Source: Chroococcus sp. CMT-3BRIN-NPC107 (GTDB taxonomy: Bacteria > Cyanobacteriota > Cyanobacteriia > Cyanobacteriales > Chroococcidiopsidaceae). From it: a stretch of 64,000 nucleotides of DNA. Each line of letters opens with the position of its first letter. Position 1 is the stretch's first letter. Location: the NCBI GenBank assembly GCA_019359635.1, contig JAHHGY010000004.1, positions 22,669 to 86,668 of the forward strand, read 5' to 3'. This document shows positions 39,945-50,811 of the stretch, piece after piece. A program made the translations under genes and the position numbers. The notes under the pieces were generated by a model, which ran no database searches, was not told the DNA's origin, and saw only the letters and a list, made by a program, of their open reading frames with translations.

Positions 39945-41638
39945 CGTTGAGCTAGAGGTAATACAGTAGCAGCTTCGCAAGTAAGCAACTGTCCATCGGC
40001 TCGAACTTGATAAGTTTCAGGATCTACCTCCATATAGGGCGTTGCATCGTTTAGCTTCATAGATTGCTTGTTTAGTTGTCTTGTTTGTGCAACTGCTACA
40101 GCCATTTTTTGCAAGTTTAATTGAGCGGGAATTTCTCGCTCTAGAGCAGCTTTAGAAACAAAAGTTAAACTTGTACTAGAAATAGCGCCGCCGAAACTGG
40201 CAAACATCGGACGCATATATACGGGCCCAGGGGTAGGAATACTAGCATTAGCATCGCCCATTTGCGCCCAGGCGATCGAGCCTCCTTTAATAACTATTTC
40301 GGGTTTAACTCCAAAAAATGCTGGTTTCCACAAGCATAAATCCGCCAATTTGCCAACTTCTATTGAACCCACATGAGCCGCAACACCGTGAGTAATGGCA
40401 GGATTAATCGTGTATTTGGCAATATAGCGTTTTGCCCGAAAGTTGTCATTGTGGGGGCTATCTTCAGTTAATTGACCGCGTTGCACTTTCATTTTATGCG
40501 CTGTTTGCCAGGTGCGAATAATAACTTCTCCCACTCGTCCCATTGCTTGAGAATCGGAGGAAATCATGCTAAAAGCGCCCAAATCGTGCAAAATATCTTC
40601 GGCGGCAATGGTTTCGCGGCGGATGCGAGACTCAGCAAAAGCTACATCTTCAGGTATCGCCGGATCGAGGTGATGGCAAACCATCAGCATATCTAGGTGT
40701 TCGTCTAAAGTATTGAGAGTATAAGGACGAGTGGGATTTGTAGAAGACGGTAAAACGTTACTTTGACCGCAAACTTTAATAATATCTGGTGCGTGACCGC
40801 CGCCAGCGCCTTCGGTGTGATAGGTGTGAATGGTGCGACCCTTAAAAGCTGCGATCGTTGTTTCCACAAATCCGGCTTCGTTGAGGGTATCGGTGTGAAT
40901 TGCCACCTGCACGTCGTAGTCATCAGCGACGCTAAGACAAGTATCGATAGTGGCGGGTGTAGTTCCCCAATCTTCGTGGAGTTTTAACCCCATTACCCCA
41001 GCATTTATTTGTTCGACAAGTCCTTGAGGCTGGCTGCTATTCCCTTTACCCAAAAAGCCAATATTGACCGGAAAAGCCTCCACAGATTGCAACATTCGGT
41101 AAATATTCCAAGGGCCGGGGGTGCAAGTTGTGGCGTTTGTCCCAGTAGCGGGGCCTGTACCGCCGCCAATCATAGTAGTTATCCCAGAGGAAATAGCACA
41201 ATCAATCTGTTGGGGACAAATAAAGTGAATGTGGCTATCTATTCCCCCGGCAGTAAGAATCATGCCTTCCCCGGCTAATACTTCTGTACCCGCACCGATA
41301 ATAATATCTACATTATTTTGAACGTAGGGGTTGCCAGCTTTGCCAAGCTTAAATATGCGTCCGTCTTTAATCCCTACATCCGCTTTAATAATTCCCCACC
41401 AATCGAGAATAAGAGCGTTAGTAATAACTAAATCCACAGCGCCATCGGCGTTAGAAATGGGGGATTGTCCCATGCCATCGCGAATTACTTTCCCGCCGCC
41501 AAACTTGACTTCATCGCCATAGGTAGTAAAGTCTTGTTCCACTTCAATAAATAACTCTGTATCTGCCAAACGAATGCGATCGCCTACTGTTGGCCCATAA
41601 GTTTCAGCGTAAGCGCGGCGATCCATCCAGTAACTCAT
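39929..41638 (-). CDS. ureC: urease subunit alpha
   Basis: [81 protein letters not shown]. Confidence 0.98.
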   Translation of the reverse strand: MSYWMDRRAYAETYGPTVGDRIRLADTELFIEVEQDFTTYGDEVKFGGGKVIRDGMGQSPISNADGAVDLVITNALILDWWGIIKADVGIKDGRIFKLGKAGNPYVQNNVDIIIGAGTEVLAGEGMILTAGGIDSHIHFICPQQIDCAISSGITTMIGGGTGPATGTNATTCTPGPWNIYRMLQSVEAFPVNIGFLGKGNSSQPQGLVEQINAGVMGLKLHEDWGTTPATIDTCLSVADDYDVQVAIHTDTLNEAGFVETTIAAFKGRTIHTYHTEGAGGGHAPDIIKVCGQSNVLPSSTNPTRPYTLNTLDEHLDMLMVCHHLDPAIPEDVAFAESRIRRETIAAEDILHDLGAFSMISSDSQAMGRVGEVIIRTWQTAHKMKVQRGQLTEDSPHNDNFRAKRYIAKYTINPAITHGVAAHVGSIEVGKLADLCLWKPAFFGVKPEIVIKGGSIAWAQMGDANASIPTPGPVYMRPMFASFGGAISSTSLTFVSKAALEREIPAQLNLQKMAVAVAQTRQLNKQSMKLNDATPYMEVDPETYQVRADGQLLTCEAATVLPLAQRYFLF

Positions 41639-41645
41639 AATTTTT

Positions 41646-41957
41646 CTATTTATCCAACGACCCGTTAATTTTATTGTTAAAACCGTAAACTTGACGACTG
41701 CCTGTATAAGGTACTAATGTGACTTCTTTCTCATCCCCTGGCTCAAAACGGACGGCGGTTCCGGCGGGGATATCGAGGCGCATTCCCTTAGTTTCGTCTC
41801 GCTGGAAACTCAAAGCTTCGTTGACTTCATAGAAGTGAAAATGAGAGCCAATTTGAATCGGGCGATCGCCTAAGTTTGCCACAAGTATCTTTAAGGTTTG
41901 ATATCCTGCATTTAGTTCGATTTCTCCTAGCTGAACAATTATTTCTCCGGGAATCAT
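41646..41957 (-). CDS. ureB: urease subunit beta
   Basis: [49 protein letters not shown]; 7 bp upstream of ureC. Confidence 0.97.
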   Translation of the reverse strand: MIPGEIIVQLGEIELNAGYQTLKILVANLGDRPIQIGSHFHFYEVNEALSFQRDETKGMRLDIPAGTAVRFEPGDEKEVTLVPYTGSRQVYGFNNKINGSLDK

Positions 41958-42056
41958 AGTTGTAACCTCTTTAAATTATGGAACCTCATTTTATCCCTGC
42001 GGTCTACGGCAATGAAAAACGGGAATCATAGTTGTAACCTCTTTAAATTATGGAAC
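41948..42056. repeat. 37-bp exact direct repeat (41948-41984 and 42020-42056) covering the ureB leader and start codon
   Basis: cgggaatcatagttgtaacctctttaaattatggaac occurs twice, 72 bp apart. Confidence 0.95.
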
Positions 42057-42174
42057 ACCCTAAACTAGCTCTGCGTCTTCTACCTATCATTAGCATCTCG
42101 CCAAGCTAGAGATAAAGGTGATAAATTTAACAGTGCAGCTTTTGACTTTAACTTGTAATCGCTAAATTAAAAAG

Positions 42175-42657
42175 ATGAAACTAAGTATTCTCGCGCTCTT
42201 TATTATCCTCGCTCCTTTGGGTGCAACTTTCCCAGCTATGGCTTTTAGCCCGGAAGATTTGGAACAGCTAAAACAAACAGGTTTATGTCCTCGGTGCGAT
42301 TTAACGAGCGCTCCCCTGGGCGAACTCAATCTCAATGGCGCTAACTTGCGTAATGCAAACTTATCTCAAGCTAATTTATCTCAATCTAATCTTGCAGGTG
42401 CAGATTTAAGCGAAGCCAATTTAGAAGCTGCTAACTTGACGGGTACCAATTTAACTAGTGCTACTTTTACAGGTGCTAACCTCAAGTCAGCTACTCTAGA
42501 AAATGCTAATCTTACCCGTGCGGGATTGTTTGCTACTAATTTAGATGGTGCAAACTTTAAGGGCGCAACTACAACTTACGCTAACTTTCGCGGTTCTAAA
42601 TTTAGACTTACAACTTCACCTAGTGGTCTAGTAACCTCCGAGCGTCGCTATTGGTAG
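42175..42657 (+). CDS. secreted pentapeptide-repeat protein
   Basis: Signal peptide and A(N/D)LxxA repeats (NGANLRNANLSQANLSQSNLAGADLSEANLEAANL...). Confidence 0.9.
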   Translation: MKLSILALFIILAPLGATFPAMAFSPEDLEQLKQTGLCPRCDLTSAPLGELNLNGANLRNANLSQANLSQSNLAGADLSEANLEAANLTGTNLTSATFTGANLKSATLENANLTRAGLFATNLDGANFKGATTTYANFRGSKFRLTTSPSGLVTSERRYW

Positions 42658-42739
42658 TTAGAGAAAATTTTTGGTTTGGATGTTAGTTTTTAGTTTAATT
42701 GGGGATTACTAGCTACAGAACTTTAATCCCCCTAACCAA

Positions 42740-43189
42740 ATGTTAGTTAAATATTTAAGCGCGATCGCCTTTACTGCTATTTGCCTAATTCCCGGAACTG
42801 GCTATTCTCAAGAACAGCAAAACTACGCTTGTTTTTTTACTACCGATTCTGGTAGTACCGTTGATTTTTCCCAAACTTCTCTCTGTGGCGCTCAAAAATC
42901 TGCTCCAAAAGCTCCCTTGAATATCGATGAGGTTTTTTTGGCAGAATACAAGCGTAGGGTCATGCAATACGCAGACGTTCGCGATAACTTACTTGCTAAT
43001 GCGGAGCAATCGCCACAAGTCAGCAGCTTGCAAGCTCAAAAAGTATGCGGTGACCTAAAATCAGGACTTTCGCTCGATGAAATTAAACAAAAGCAAATCG
43101 CAGAAACCGTCGAGCAGTCAAGCCTAGTCAATGCCCAAATTATTACTAACTTAGCTACCAAATATTACTGCCCTAAGGTGGCAAAGTAG
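42740..43189 (+). CDS. hypothetical secreted protein
   Basis: N-terminal signal (LSAIAFTAICLIPGTGYSQE); 149 aa. Confidence 0.65.
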   Translation: MLVKYLSAIAFTAICLIPGTGYSQEQQNYACFFTTDSGSTVDFSQTSLCGAQKSAPKAPLNIDEVFLAEYKRRVMQYADVRDNLLANAEQSPQVSSLQAQKVCGDLKSGLSLDEIKQKQIAETVEQSSLVNAQIITNLATKYYCPKVAK

Positions 43190-43258
43190 CTTTAAAATAC
43201 GTCCCTAGCCGTTAACAATTCTTTATGATGGGGGATAAGCCACTCGATTAATGGATTA

Positions 43259-44443
43259 ATGTTAACTCGTATTCAAGACTTGGCAGAAAAACTAGCACCG
43301 CGCCTAATTGAAATTCGCCGCCACATCCACGCGCATCCCGAATTAAGCGCCCAAGAACAGAAAACTGCTGCTTTTGTGGCGGGGGTTTTATCTTCTAGCG
43401 GCGTTCGCGTCACTGAAACCGTAGGCAAAACGGGAGTTGTAGCAGAAGTGCAAGGAAATGGTACAGACGCGCGGTTATTAGCCATTCGCACCGATATGGA
43501 TGCTTTGCCGATTGAGGAACGTACGGGCTTAGAATATGCCTCGCGCGAACCGGGAATCATGCACGCCTGCGGACACGACGTACACACGACCGTAGGCTTG
43601 GGTACGGCTATGATTTTGGCTCAACTAGCCAGCGAATTACCCGGCAACGTGCGGTTGCTATTTCAACCCGCCGAAGAAATTGCTCAAGGTGCTAGTTGGA
43701 TGATTGCTGATGGGGTGATGGATAAAGTATCAGCAATATTGTCTTTGCACGTTTTTCCGTCAATTAGCGCGGGGTCGATTGGCGTGCGCTATGGTGCTTT
43801 AACCGCCGCCGCCGACGATTTAGAAATTGAGATTATTGGAGAATCTGGACATGGTGCTAGACCTCACGAGGCCATTGATGCAATTTGGATTGCGTCGCAA
43901 GTTATTACTAATCTTCAGCAAGCAATTAGCCGCACTCAAAACCCTCTGCGTCCGGTGGTGTTGAGTATTGGGCAAATTAACGGTGGTAGAGCGCCAAATA
44001 TAATTGCCGATCGCGTAAAATTGTTAGGCACGGTGAGGAGTTTGCACCCAGAAACCCGCGATAATTTACCTAGTTGGATTACTAAAATAGTCTCTAGCGT
44101 TTGCGATAACTACGGCGCTCGCTATCATATCAACTATCGCCCCGGCGTGCCATCGGTGCAAAACGATTTAGCTTTGTCGCAGTTGGTACAGACGGCGGCG
44201 GAGGAAGCCTTTGGGAGCGATCGCGTTTTGGTACTAACAGAACCCTCTTTAGGGGCGGAAGACTTCTCTATGTATCTAGAACACTCCCCTGGGATGATGT
44301 TTCGTTTAGGGGTGGGGTACAAAGAGCGCGCTCTTAATTATCCCTTGCACCATCCGTTGTTTGATGTGGATGAATCGGCGATTATTACGGGAGTTGTAAC
44401 GATGGCTTACAGCGCTTACAGATATTGGCAGCATGGCAAGTAG
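43259..44443 (+). CDS. M20 family metallopeptidase/amidohydrolase
   Basis: IRRHIHAHPELSAQE, RTDMDALPIEERTGL, MHACGHDVHTT, PSLGAEDFSMYLE. Confidence 0.93.
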   Translation: MLTRIQDLAEKLAPRLIEIRRHIHAHPELSAQEQKTAAFVAGVLSSSGVRVTETVGKTGVVAEVQGNGTDARLLAIRTDMDALPIEERTGLEYASREPGIMHACGHDVHTTVGLGTAMILAQLASELPGNVRLLFQPAEEIAQGASWMIADGVMDKVSAILSLHVFPSISAGSIGVRYGALTAAADDLEIEIIGESGHGARPHEAIDAIWIASQVITNLQQAISRTQNPLRPVVLSIGQINGGRAPNIIADRVKLLGTVRSLHPETRDNLPSWITKIVSSVCDNYGARYHINYRPGVPSVQNDLALSQLVQTAAEEAFGSDRVLVLTEPSLGAEDFSMYLEHSPGMMFRLGVGYKERALNYPLHHPLFDVDESAIITGVVTMAYSAYRYWQHGK

Positions 44444-44582
44444 TTTATTTGTAGCTAAAGCAACGAATTACGTCTATCGAAAGTAGTAGTCTAACAACCA
44501 ACGCGCGATCGCATTTCCCATTAATTTCTTCAAAGTTATTCGGGAGCGGTTCATGCGGCAATGTAACTTTTTTATGGCGATT

Positions 44583-45053
44583 ATGACTACTACTCAAGAC
44601 TTTCCCAAAGTATCGAGATTAGATGAAATTCCGCATCCATTAGAACCGCTTATAACAAAAGAAATTGCTGCTTGTGTAGCGATTATTTGTAATGAGGTTA
44701 AGCAGATAAAATATCTCAGATTTGTAACTGTTGCCCTGCACGAACCACCTAAAAATGAAGTAATTAACTTCAAAAAAGGTACGGTATTTAATCGAGAAGC
44801 TTTTGTAAGCTTGTTAGATAACTCTACGGGAGTAGTGGCGGAAGTTGTAGTGTCGTTAACAAATAAAAATATTGCCGCCTGGAAAGAAATGCCCGATGTA
44901 TAACCATCTATCATGCTTGATGAATTTATTGAGTGTGAAACGGCAGTAAAAGCTAGACTTGTTTTTGATGTATCTTGTGGTGGGTGGCGGTTGGTTTTTG
45001 ATGTTGCGCCTGCATTCACCAGAAATTATCGAAAATATGGAACTAGAAATTAA
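44583..45053 (+). pseudogene. degraded N-terminal fragment of a copper amine oxidase
   Basis: DEIPHPLEPLITKEIAACVAI...YLRFVTVALHEPPK...AEVVVSLTNKNIAAWKEMPDV*PSIMLDEFIECETAVKA: in-frame TAA where the reading frame otherwise continues; no catalytic domain follows. Confidence 0.75.
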
Positions 45054-45095
45054 AACAATACATACAAGTTTAATAAGATGAAAAAAGTTTAAAAA

Positions 45096-45119
45096 CATCC
45101 TTCTTCCACAAGAAGGATG
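45096..45119 (-). terminator. Hairpin with a T tract on the minus strand
   Basis: 10-bp perfect stem catccttctt/aagaaggatg, 4-nt loop; minus-strand read is followed by TTTTTAAACTTTTTT. Confidence 0.45.
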
Positions 45120-45144
45120 CCTAAAGTTGTCATAAGTTGCTAAA

Positions 45145-45438
45145 TTGGCAACCAATAATCAAGTAAAAATTATTCAGGTTATGGCATCATCTACACCATT
45201 GCAAGGTACAGAATTAGTGGACTGTGCCAGAGCTAATGCTCAACAAGGAATTGAAACAGCAGCCCTACAATGCGGCTATGGTGACGATCTCAACACTTTT
45301 TCAAGCTCTCTTAAAGCGGCTTGCGAGCAAATGAATTTGCAAGTTAAAGAACTTAGCCAACTAATAACAGATCAAGATATGATTCTCCAGATTGGTACGG
45401 GAGAAGTAGTTGCCCCAGATACCGCCTCAGAACTATAA
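45145..45438 (+). CDS. hypothetical protein
   Basis: 97-aa ORF (TTG) or 85 aa from ATG 45181; no family recognised. Confidence 0.5.
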   Translation: MATNNQVKIIQVMASSTPLQGTELVDCARANAQQGIETAALQCGYGDDLNTFSSSLKAACEQMNLQVKELSQLITDQDMILQIGTGEVVAPDTASEL

Positions 45439-45543
45439 AAGTATAGCTAGTGCGATCGCTCGTGCTGCTAAAGGTTTAGTGGTGGATGTCATAAATTTGC
45501 GATCGCCTTTAACCTGAGAATTTTTTTAATTAATACTTGCAGT

Positions 45544-45975
45544 ATGGATGAATATATGTTGAGCGCGATCGCCGAAGCGAAACAAGGATTAATTGAAGGC
45601 GGTATCCCTATCGGTTCGGTGCTAGTTAAGGGTGGCGTAATTATCGGACAAGGACATAATAAACGAGTCCAAGATGCCGATCCGGTTACTCATGCAGAGA
45701 TCGATTGTCTGCGGAATGCGGGTAGAATTGGCTCTTATCAGGGAACAACTTTGTACTCAACATTGATGCCTTGCTATCTCTGCGCTGGTGCGGTGGTACA
45801 GTTTGGCATCAAAAAAGTTATAGCTGGAGAATCGCAAACTTTCCCCGGTGCGGAGGACTTTATGAAGTCTCATGGAGTGGAAGTTATCGATCTAAATTTG
45901 CCTGAATGCAAGCAGTTGATGAGCGAGTTTATTTACAATCATCCCCAATTGTGGAATGAGGATATAGGAAAGTAG
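45544..45975 (+). CDS. nucleoside/cytosine deaminase
   Basis: THAEIDCLRNAG and LMPCYLCAGAVVQFGIKKV zinc-deaminase motifs. Confidence 0.93.
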   Translation: MDEYMLSAIAEAKQGLIEGGIPIGSVLVKGGVIIGQGHNKRVQDADPVTHAEIDCLRNAGRIGSYQGTTLYSTLMPCYLCAGAVVQFGIKKVIAGESQTFPGAEDFMKSHGVEVIDLNLPECKQLMSEFIYNHPQLWNEDIGK

Positions 45976-45999
45976 AGACGTTTTGGTGAAACGTCTCCA
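45974..45999. repeat. Palindromic repeat/terminator-like hairpin after the deaminase
   Basis: agagacgttt-tggtg-aaacgtctc. Confidence 0.5.
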
Positions 46000-46026
46000 G
46001 AGATTTAATTAGCAATGCAAAGTCAC

Positions 46027-47400
46027 TTAAACTAACACAGGTTTTTCTTGTTTCTTTAATTCTGTAACCACCATTTGCATATTTGCTGGCGGCGCGACAG
46101 TCAATCCGCGTCTAGTTGGTTTAATAGGACGAGTATTAACCAACTTCAACTCGCAGCTAGTCAAAATAGTTGCTAGTGCCAATTTCATCTCAAACAAAGC
46201 AAAAGCTGCACCAATACATCTACGGTTGCTGCCTCCAAAAGGTAAATATTCGTAAGGTGAAAATTGCCTTTCTAAAAAGCGCTCTGGTTTAAACTTTTTT
46301 GGTTCGGGATAGATATCTTCTCTTTGGTGAGTAAGATAAGTAGAAATTAATAGCAATGTACCGGGTTCAAGTTGGTAGCCCATAATTTCCATAGGCACTT
46401 TTACCACACGCGGAAAGGGCGTTATAGCAATTGGATAAATCCGTAATGTTTCCGAGCAAACGGCATTTAAATAAGGCAAACGGGCAATGTCGCTGTAATT
46501 ACAGTCAATAGGTAAGGTTTTAAGCTCGTTTTGTAGCTTTTCTTTAACTTCGGGCAACGAATCAATCCAGTACAAAGCCCAAGATAAGGCGGAGGCAGTA
46601 GTTTCATGTCCGGCAAATAGCAATGTTATTAATTCGTCTCGCAATTCCTCATCAGTCATTGCTTCGCCTTCTTCATCCCGTGCAGCTAAAAGTAAACTGA
46701 GAATGTCATTACGATTAAAATCAGCTTGCTGTCTTCTTTCTCTAATTTCTGTTATGAGAATGCTGTCAATTTGCTGTTTAAGGCGTAAAAAACGCCCCCA
46801 AGGACTCCAAGCACCCCAGTCTTTTTGCAACGAAGTAAAAAAGAGTAATATCGAACTTACTGGAGAACCAACCGAATCTAACATAGTTGTCAAGACCTTT
46901 TTAAGTTGGTCAAAACGTTCTCCTTCATGGATACCAAATACAGCGTTGAGAATCACTTGCAAAGATATTTCCTGCATAGACGATCGCACTGCAAAGGGTT
47001 TACCGATCTGCCACGTACTCATTACTTGTGCTGTAACGTTATGAATCAGTTCCCCATAGGTGCGTAAGCGATCGCCATGAAAGGGAGGCATTAATAATTT
47101 TCGCTGGCGTTGATGTTTTTCTCCTCCTAGCAAAATCATTGAGTGTTCGCCTAATAGTGGCAGCAATATATCATTGGCGCTATTGGTATCAAATAACTCT
47201 GGGTTAGCTGTAAAAATTTGCTCAATTGCCTGGGGATTAGTGAAATATACAACTAATGGCGATATATTTTTGGAAATTGTAAAACTTTCTCCATACTTTT
47301 TGGCACGTTCTTCAAGGACTTTAAAAGGGTTGATAATCCACCGAATTGTACTCATTCTCCGAACTAACATTGGACTGCTTGGACCGTCAGGAGTTGTCAT
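46027..47400 (-). CDS. cytochrome P450
   Basis: I-helix FAGHETTASALSWALYWI, ExxR (ETLRIYP), haem loop PFGGSNRRCIGAAFALFEMKLAL. Confidence 0.96.
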   Translation of the reverse strand: MTTPDGPSSPMLVRRMSTIRWIINPFKVLEERAKKYGESFTISKNISPLVVYFTNPQAIEQIFTANPELFDTNSANDILLPLLGEHSMILLGGEKHQRQRKLLMPPFHGDRLRTYGELIHNVTAQVMSTWQIGKPFAVRSSMQEISLQVILNAVFGIHEGERFDQLKKVLTTMLDSVGSPVSSILLFFTSLQKDWGAWSPWGRFLRLKQQIDSILITEIRERRQQADFNRNDILSLLLAARDEEGEAMTDEELRDELITLLFAGHETTASALSWALYWIDSLPEVKEKLQNELKTLPIDCNYSDIARLPYLNAVCSETLRIYPIAITPFPRVVKVPMEIMGYQLEPGTLLLISTYLTHQREDIYPEPKKFKPERFLERQFSPYEYLPFGGSNRRCIGAAFALFEMKLALATILTSCELKLVNTRPIKPTRRGLTVAPPANMQMVVTELKKQEKPVLV

Positions 47401-47649
47401 TGCTTTTGCTCTTAATTTATCAACTTGTTAACTACTTGCTGGAAATTTTTTAATTTTTGCTTATCCAAATATCTTTGCTTTTTACTTATCAAATACCTCT
47501 TTTACTTAATTATTTCTTATTAATAAACCTATTGACTTTTGTTCATTAAACGTCGTATTATGAAATTGTATTGATCTAACTAAATGCTTGTTAAAAGCAG
47601 GTGAGTTAGGGCGTGACGGACAATAGTCCGTTGCGCGGGATGAGTTAGT

Positions 47650-48600
47650 TTAAAAGTTATTTTTAAATGCTCCTCTTACTTGTAAAAAATCAATTAAAAC
47701 TTCCTTGGTAGGCAGAGAAGATTGCGCTCCCGATTTTGTGGCAGCGATCGCTCCGGCTGCCGCGCCCCAGATAACGGCTTGTTTTAACGATAAGTTTTCA
47801 ACCATTGCCGCCGCTAAACCACCATTAAAGGCATCTCCCGCCGCCACTGTATCTACACTTTCTACGGGGAAAGCGGGAACAAAAAAGGTTTCTTTTTTGG
47901 TAGTGCAAATTACCCCCCTAGATCCTAGTTTAGCGATCGCGCAGCCAACACCGCGCTGCAATAAAATATTGGTTGCCTTAGTTGCTGAATCTAAATCGTT
48001 TACAGGAAATCCTACCAACTGTCCGATTTCTACAACGTTTGGCGTAATAATATCTACTAGCGGATAAAGTTCGGCGGGTAGTTGGTTTAAAGCTGGTGCA
48101 GGGTCGAGAATTACTTTAACTCCTAGGCGTTTAGCCGCTTGGGCGGCTAATAAAATACTGGGTAAAGGAATTTCAAATTGCATCAGTAAAACACCACAAC
48201 TAGGTAACAAGGTATTTAAGTTTTTTACATCACTGCTATCTACACAGCTATTTGCACCAGGAACAACAATAATTTGATTTTCCCCCGCATTGTCAACACT
48301 AATTAGCGCTACACCACTACTAACATTTTTATCTATGAATACGTTTGCTGTGTCTACTCCCGCAGCTTTGAGATTTTTTAGTAATTGGTTGCCAAAATTA
48401 TCGTCACCGACACGTCCTACCATGTAGGTAGTTACTCCCAATCGCGCCATTGCTACCGCTTGATTTGCACCTTTGCCACCAGGTACAGTAAAAAAATCGC
48501 GCCCTAATAAAGTTTCGCCAGGTACGGGTAACTTTGGGGTTCTAGCAACTAAATCCATATTAATGCTGCCAAAAGCGATCGCACAGGGATTACTGTTCAT
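47650..48600 (-). CDS. rbsK: ribokinase
   Basis: GSINMDLVARTPKLPVPGETLLGRDFFTVPGGKGANQAVAMARLG and VDTVAAGDAFNGGLAAA PfkB signatures. Confidence 0.94.
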   Translation of the reverse strand: MNSNPCAIAFGSINMDLVARTPKLPVPGETLLGRDFFTVPGGKGANQAVAMARLGVTTYMVGRVGDDNFGNQLLKNLKAAGVDTANVFIDKNVSSGVALISVDNAGENQIIVVPGANSCVDSSDVKNLNTLLPSCGVLLMQFEIPLPSILLAAQAAKRLGVKVILDPAPALNQLPAELYPLVDIITPNVVEIGQLVGFPVNDLDSATKATNILLQRGVGCAIAKLGSRGVICTTKKETFFVPAFPVESVDTVAAGDAFNGGLAAAMVENLSLKQAVIWGAAAGAIAATKSGAQSSLPTKEVLIDFLQVRGAFKNNF

Positions 48601-48678
48601 AGTTATTTTATAGAGTAAGAGTGTATTAAATAACTAGCTGCAATTACATTTATTTTTATACCAATTAAAATTATTTAT

Positions 48679-49661
48679 ATGTTTTACTCGCCTATAAGTG
48701 TAATTCATTCAATTCCCTCAAGTGAAGCCTTAGAACAAAATGTATTGTGTCATTATCAATTTGGTAATTTTCAAAACTGCCGACTACTTAAACGCGGATT
48801 GAACGATACTTATTTAGTAGAAACAGAAGAACAAAGATATATTTTACGAGTTTATCGCCATAGCTGGAGACTAAAGAAGAAATTAATTTTGAACTAGAAT
48901 TACTAAATTTTTTACATAAATCTAATCTAGCGGTTTCTTATCCAATTGAAAAAATAACAGGTGGTTTTACAACAGCAATTGCTGCACCGGAAGGAACTCG
49001 TTATACGGCTTTATTTTCTTATGCACCTGGTGAAGCAGTAGATAAAAAACTAAATAGCGAACAAAGCCGGAAGTTAGGAGAAGCCGTTGCAATTATTCAT
49101 CAAAATACTGACAACTTTAAAAGTAGTTTTAACCGAACTGAATTGAATAGCGAATATTTGTTAGATTCTTCCTTAAATGCGCTCGCGCCATTATATAAAC
49201 AGAGAAGAAATGACATTGAATACTTATACAAACAAGCTGAAAGTCTTAAAAATAAATTGACACTTTTAAGCTTACCAAAGTTCGCACCTTTTTATGGAAT
49301 GTGCATTGGTGATATTCATTCAGGAAATACTTACTTTGCTCAACTAAATCAGCCAACTTTATTTGACTTCGATCAATGTGGCTATGGCTGGCGAGCTTTT
49401 GATATTGGAAATATTAATACATCTATTACTTGGAAAATAGATAGTAAAGTTATCAGGGCGTTTTTAGATGGTTATCAAAGCGTTCATAATTTAAGTAATA
49501 TAGAACTTGTAGCAATTCCTTTATTTACTAAAGTTGCTCATATTTGGGTAATGGGAATTAGTGCAAGTATAGTTGGAGATGTTTTACCTTACGGTTGGTT
49601 TACTGATGATTGGTTAGACAACAAGCTAAAGATATTTGAGAGGCTGGAGATTGATATCTAA
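48679..49661 (+). pseudogene. phosphotransferase (APH/homoserine kinase type II-like), single frameshift
   Basis: Frame 1 reads ...YILRVYRHSWR, then at about 48873 a 1-nt shift gives SKEEINFELELLNFLHKSNLAVSYPIEK...; the rest (MCIGDIHSGNTYF, FDFDQCGYGWRAFDIGN) is intact. Confidence 0.82.
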
Positions 49662-50215
49662 ACATTCATTACATCTTCATAAATTTCTGTCATGGTGAGT
49701 TGCAAATTCACTGAATCTAAGATAACTACGTCATTTTTACTTAAAATGTATTTAATCCAGTTATGATCTTTATCCTTACGATATAGTTCTACTTTAATCT
49801 CCTCTTGGCTAACTAATATATACTCTTGTAAACTCTCAATTTTTTTATAAGTTAATAATTTCTCTCTACGGTCTATATTTTCTGTACTTGGCGATAACAC
49901 TTCAACAATTAAACATGGTTTAGTCAAAAAAAACTTTTCTGTATCCTGAGGATTACAAGTAACCATCACATCGGGATAGTAAAATACATTATCTGTTTCT
50001 ATTCTGACTTTCATATCAGAAACGAAGACTTGACAACGACTCCCGCGCAAGTAATTTTTTAATCTATTATGAATATTTCCCGTAATTAAATTGTGTTCGC
50101 GGCTACCTCCAGTCATGGCGAATACTTGACCATTCAAATATTCGTGACGGATTTGGCTAAGGTCTTCTGCTTTTAAGTATTCAACTAAGTTTATGTACGT
50201 TGATGGTGCTTGCAT
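49658..50215 (-). CDS. Uma2 family (PD-(D/E)XK-like) protein
   Basis: YLNGQVFAMTGGSREHNLITGNIHNRL, YYPDVMVTC, PCLIVEVLSPSTENIDRREKLLTYK. Confidence 0.93.
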   Translation of the reverse strand: MQAPSTYINLVEYLKAEDLSQIRHEYLNGQVFAMTGGSREHNLITGNIHNRLKNYLRGSRCQVFVSDMKVRIETDNVFYYPDVMVTCNPQDTEKFFLTKPCLIVEVLSPSTENIDRREKLLTYKKIESLQEYILVSQEEIKVELYRKDKDHNWIKYILSKNDVVILDSVNLQLTMTEIYEDVMNV

Positions 50216-50247
50216 ACTTTTAAAGAGTAAACTTATTTGATTTTAAC

Positions 50248-50811
50248 TTAATCAACAGCACGTATAACTTTACAAGGATTGCCCACAGCTATTACATTTG
50301 CAGGTATATCTTTAACTACAACGCTACCAGCACCAATCGTCGTATTATCGCCAATACTTACACCCGGACAAATAATTGCACCTCCACCAATCCAAACATT
50401 ATTACCAACACTAATTGGTGCAGCTAGTTCTTTTTTTGTTTGGCGAACTTGGGGATTTGTGGGATGATAAGCCGTATATATTTGAACGTAAGGAGCGCAT
50501 TTAACATCGTCCCCAATATGAACGGTATTGCAATCAAGAATTACACAGCCATAGTTCATATAAAAATCATCTCCCACATAAATATTGCTTCCATAATCGC
50601 AATGAAAAGGAGGAACTATTTGAATTTTTGCTTCTACTTTACCGAATAACTCTTTAAGAATTTGAAATCGCAAATCTGGTTCGTCTGCGGTTGTAAAATT
50701 GTACTTTCTTAGCAGCCGAGAAGCGCGTTTACTATCGGCGGCTAATTCAGAGTCTTCAGCTAAATACAACTCCCCCGCCAGCATTTTTTGTTTCTCTGTT
50801 TTTTCTACCAT
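50248..50811 (-). CDS. maltose O-acetyltransferase-like sugar acetyltransferase
   Basis: Left-handed beta-helix hexapeptides; FHCDYGSNIYVGDDFYMNYGCVILDCNTVHIGDDVKCAPYVQIYTAYHP. Confidence 0.93.
   Translation of the reverse strand: MVEKTEKQKMLAGELYLAEDSELAADSKRASRLLRKYNFTTADEPDLRFQILKELFGKVEAKIQIVPPFHCDYGSNIYVGDDFYMNYGCVILDCNTVHIGDDVKCAPYVQIYTAYHPTNPQVRQTKKELAAPISVGNNVWIGGGAIICPGVSIGDNTTIGAGSVVVKDIPANVIAVGNPCKVIRAVD

Noticed and set aside
42340-42590. Tandem-like 15-bp periodicity
   Set aside because: This is the codon-level signature of the pentapeptide-repeat protein, not a DNA repeat or CRISPR.
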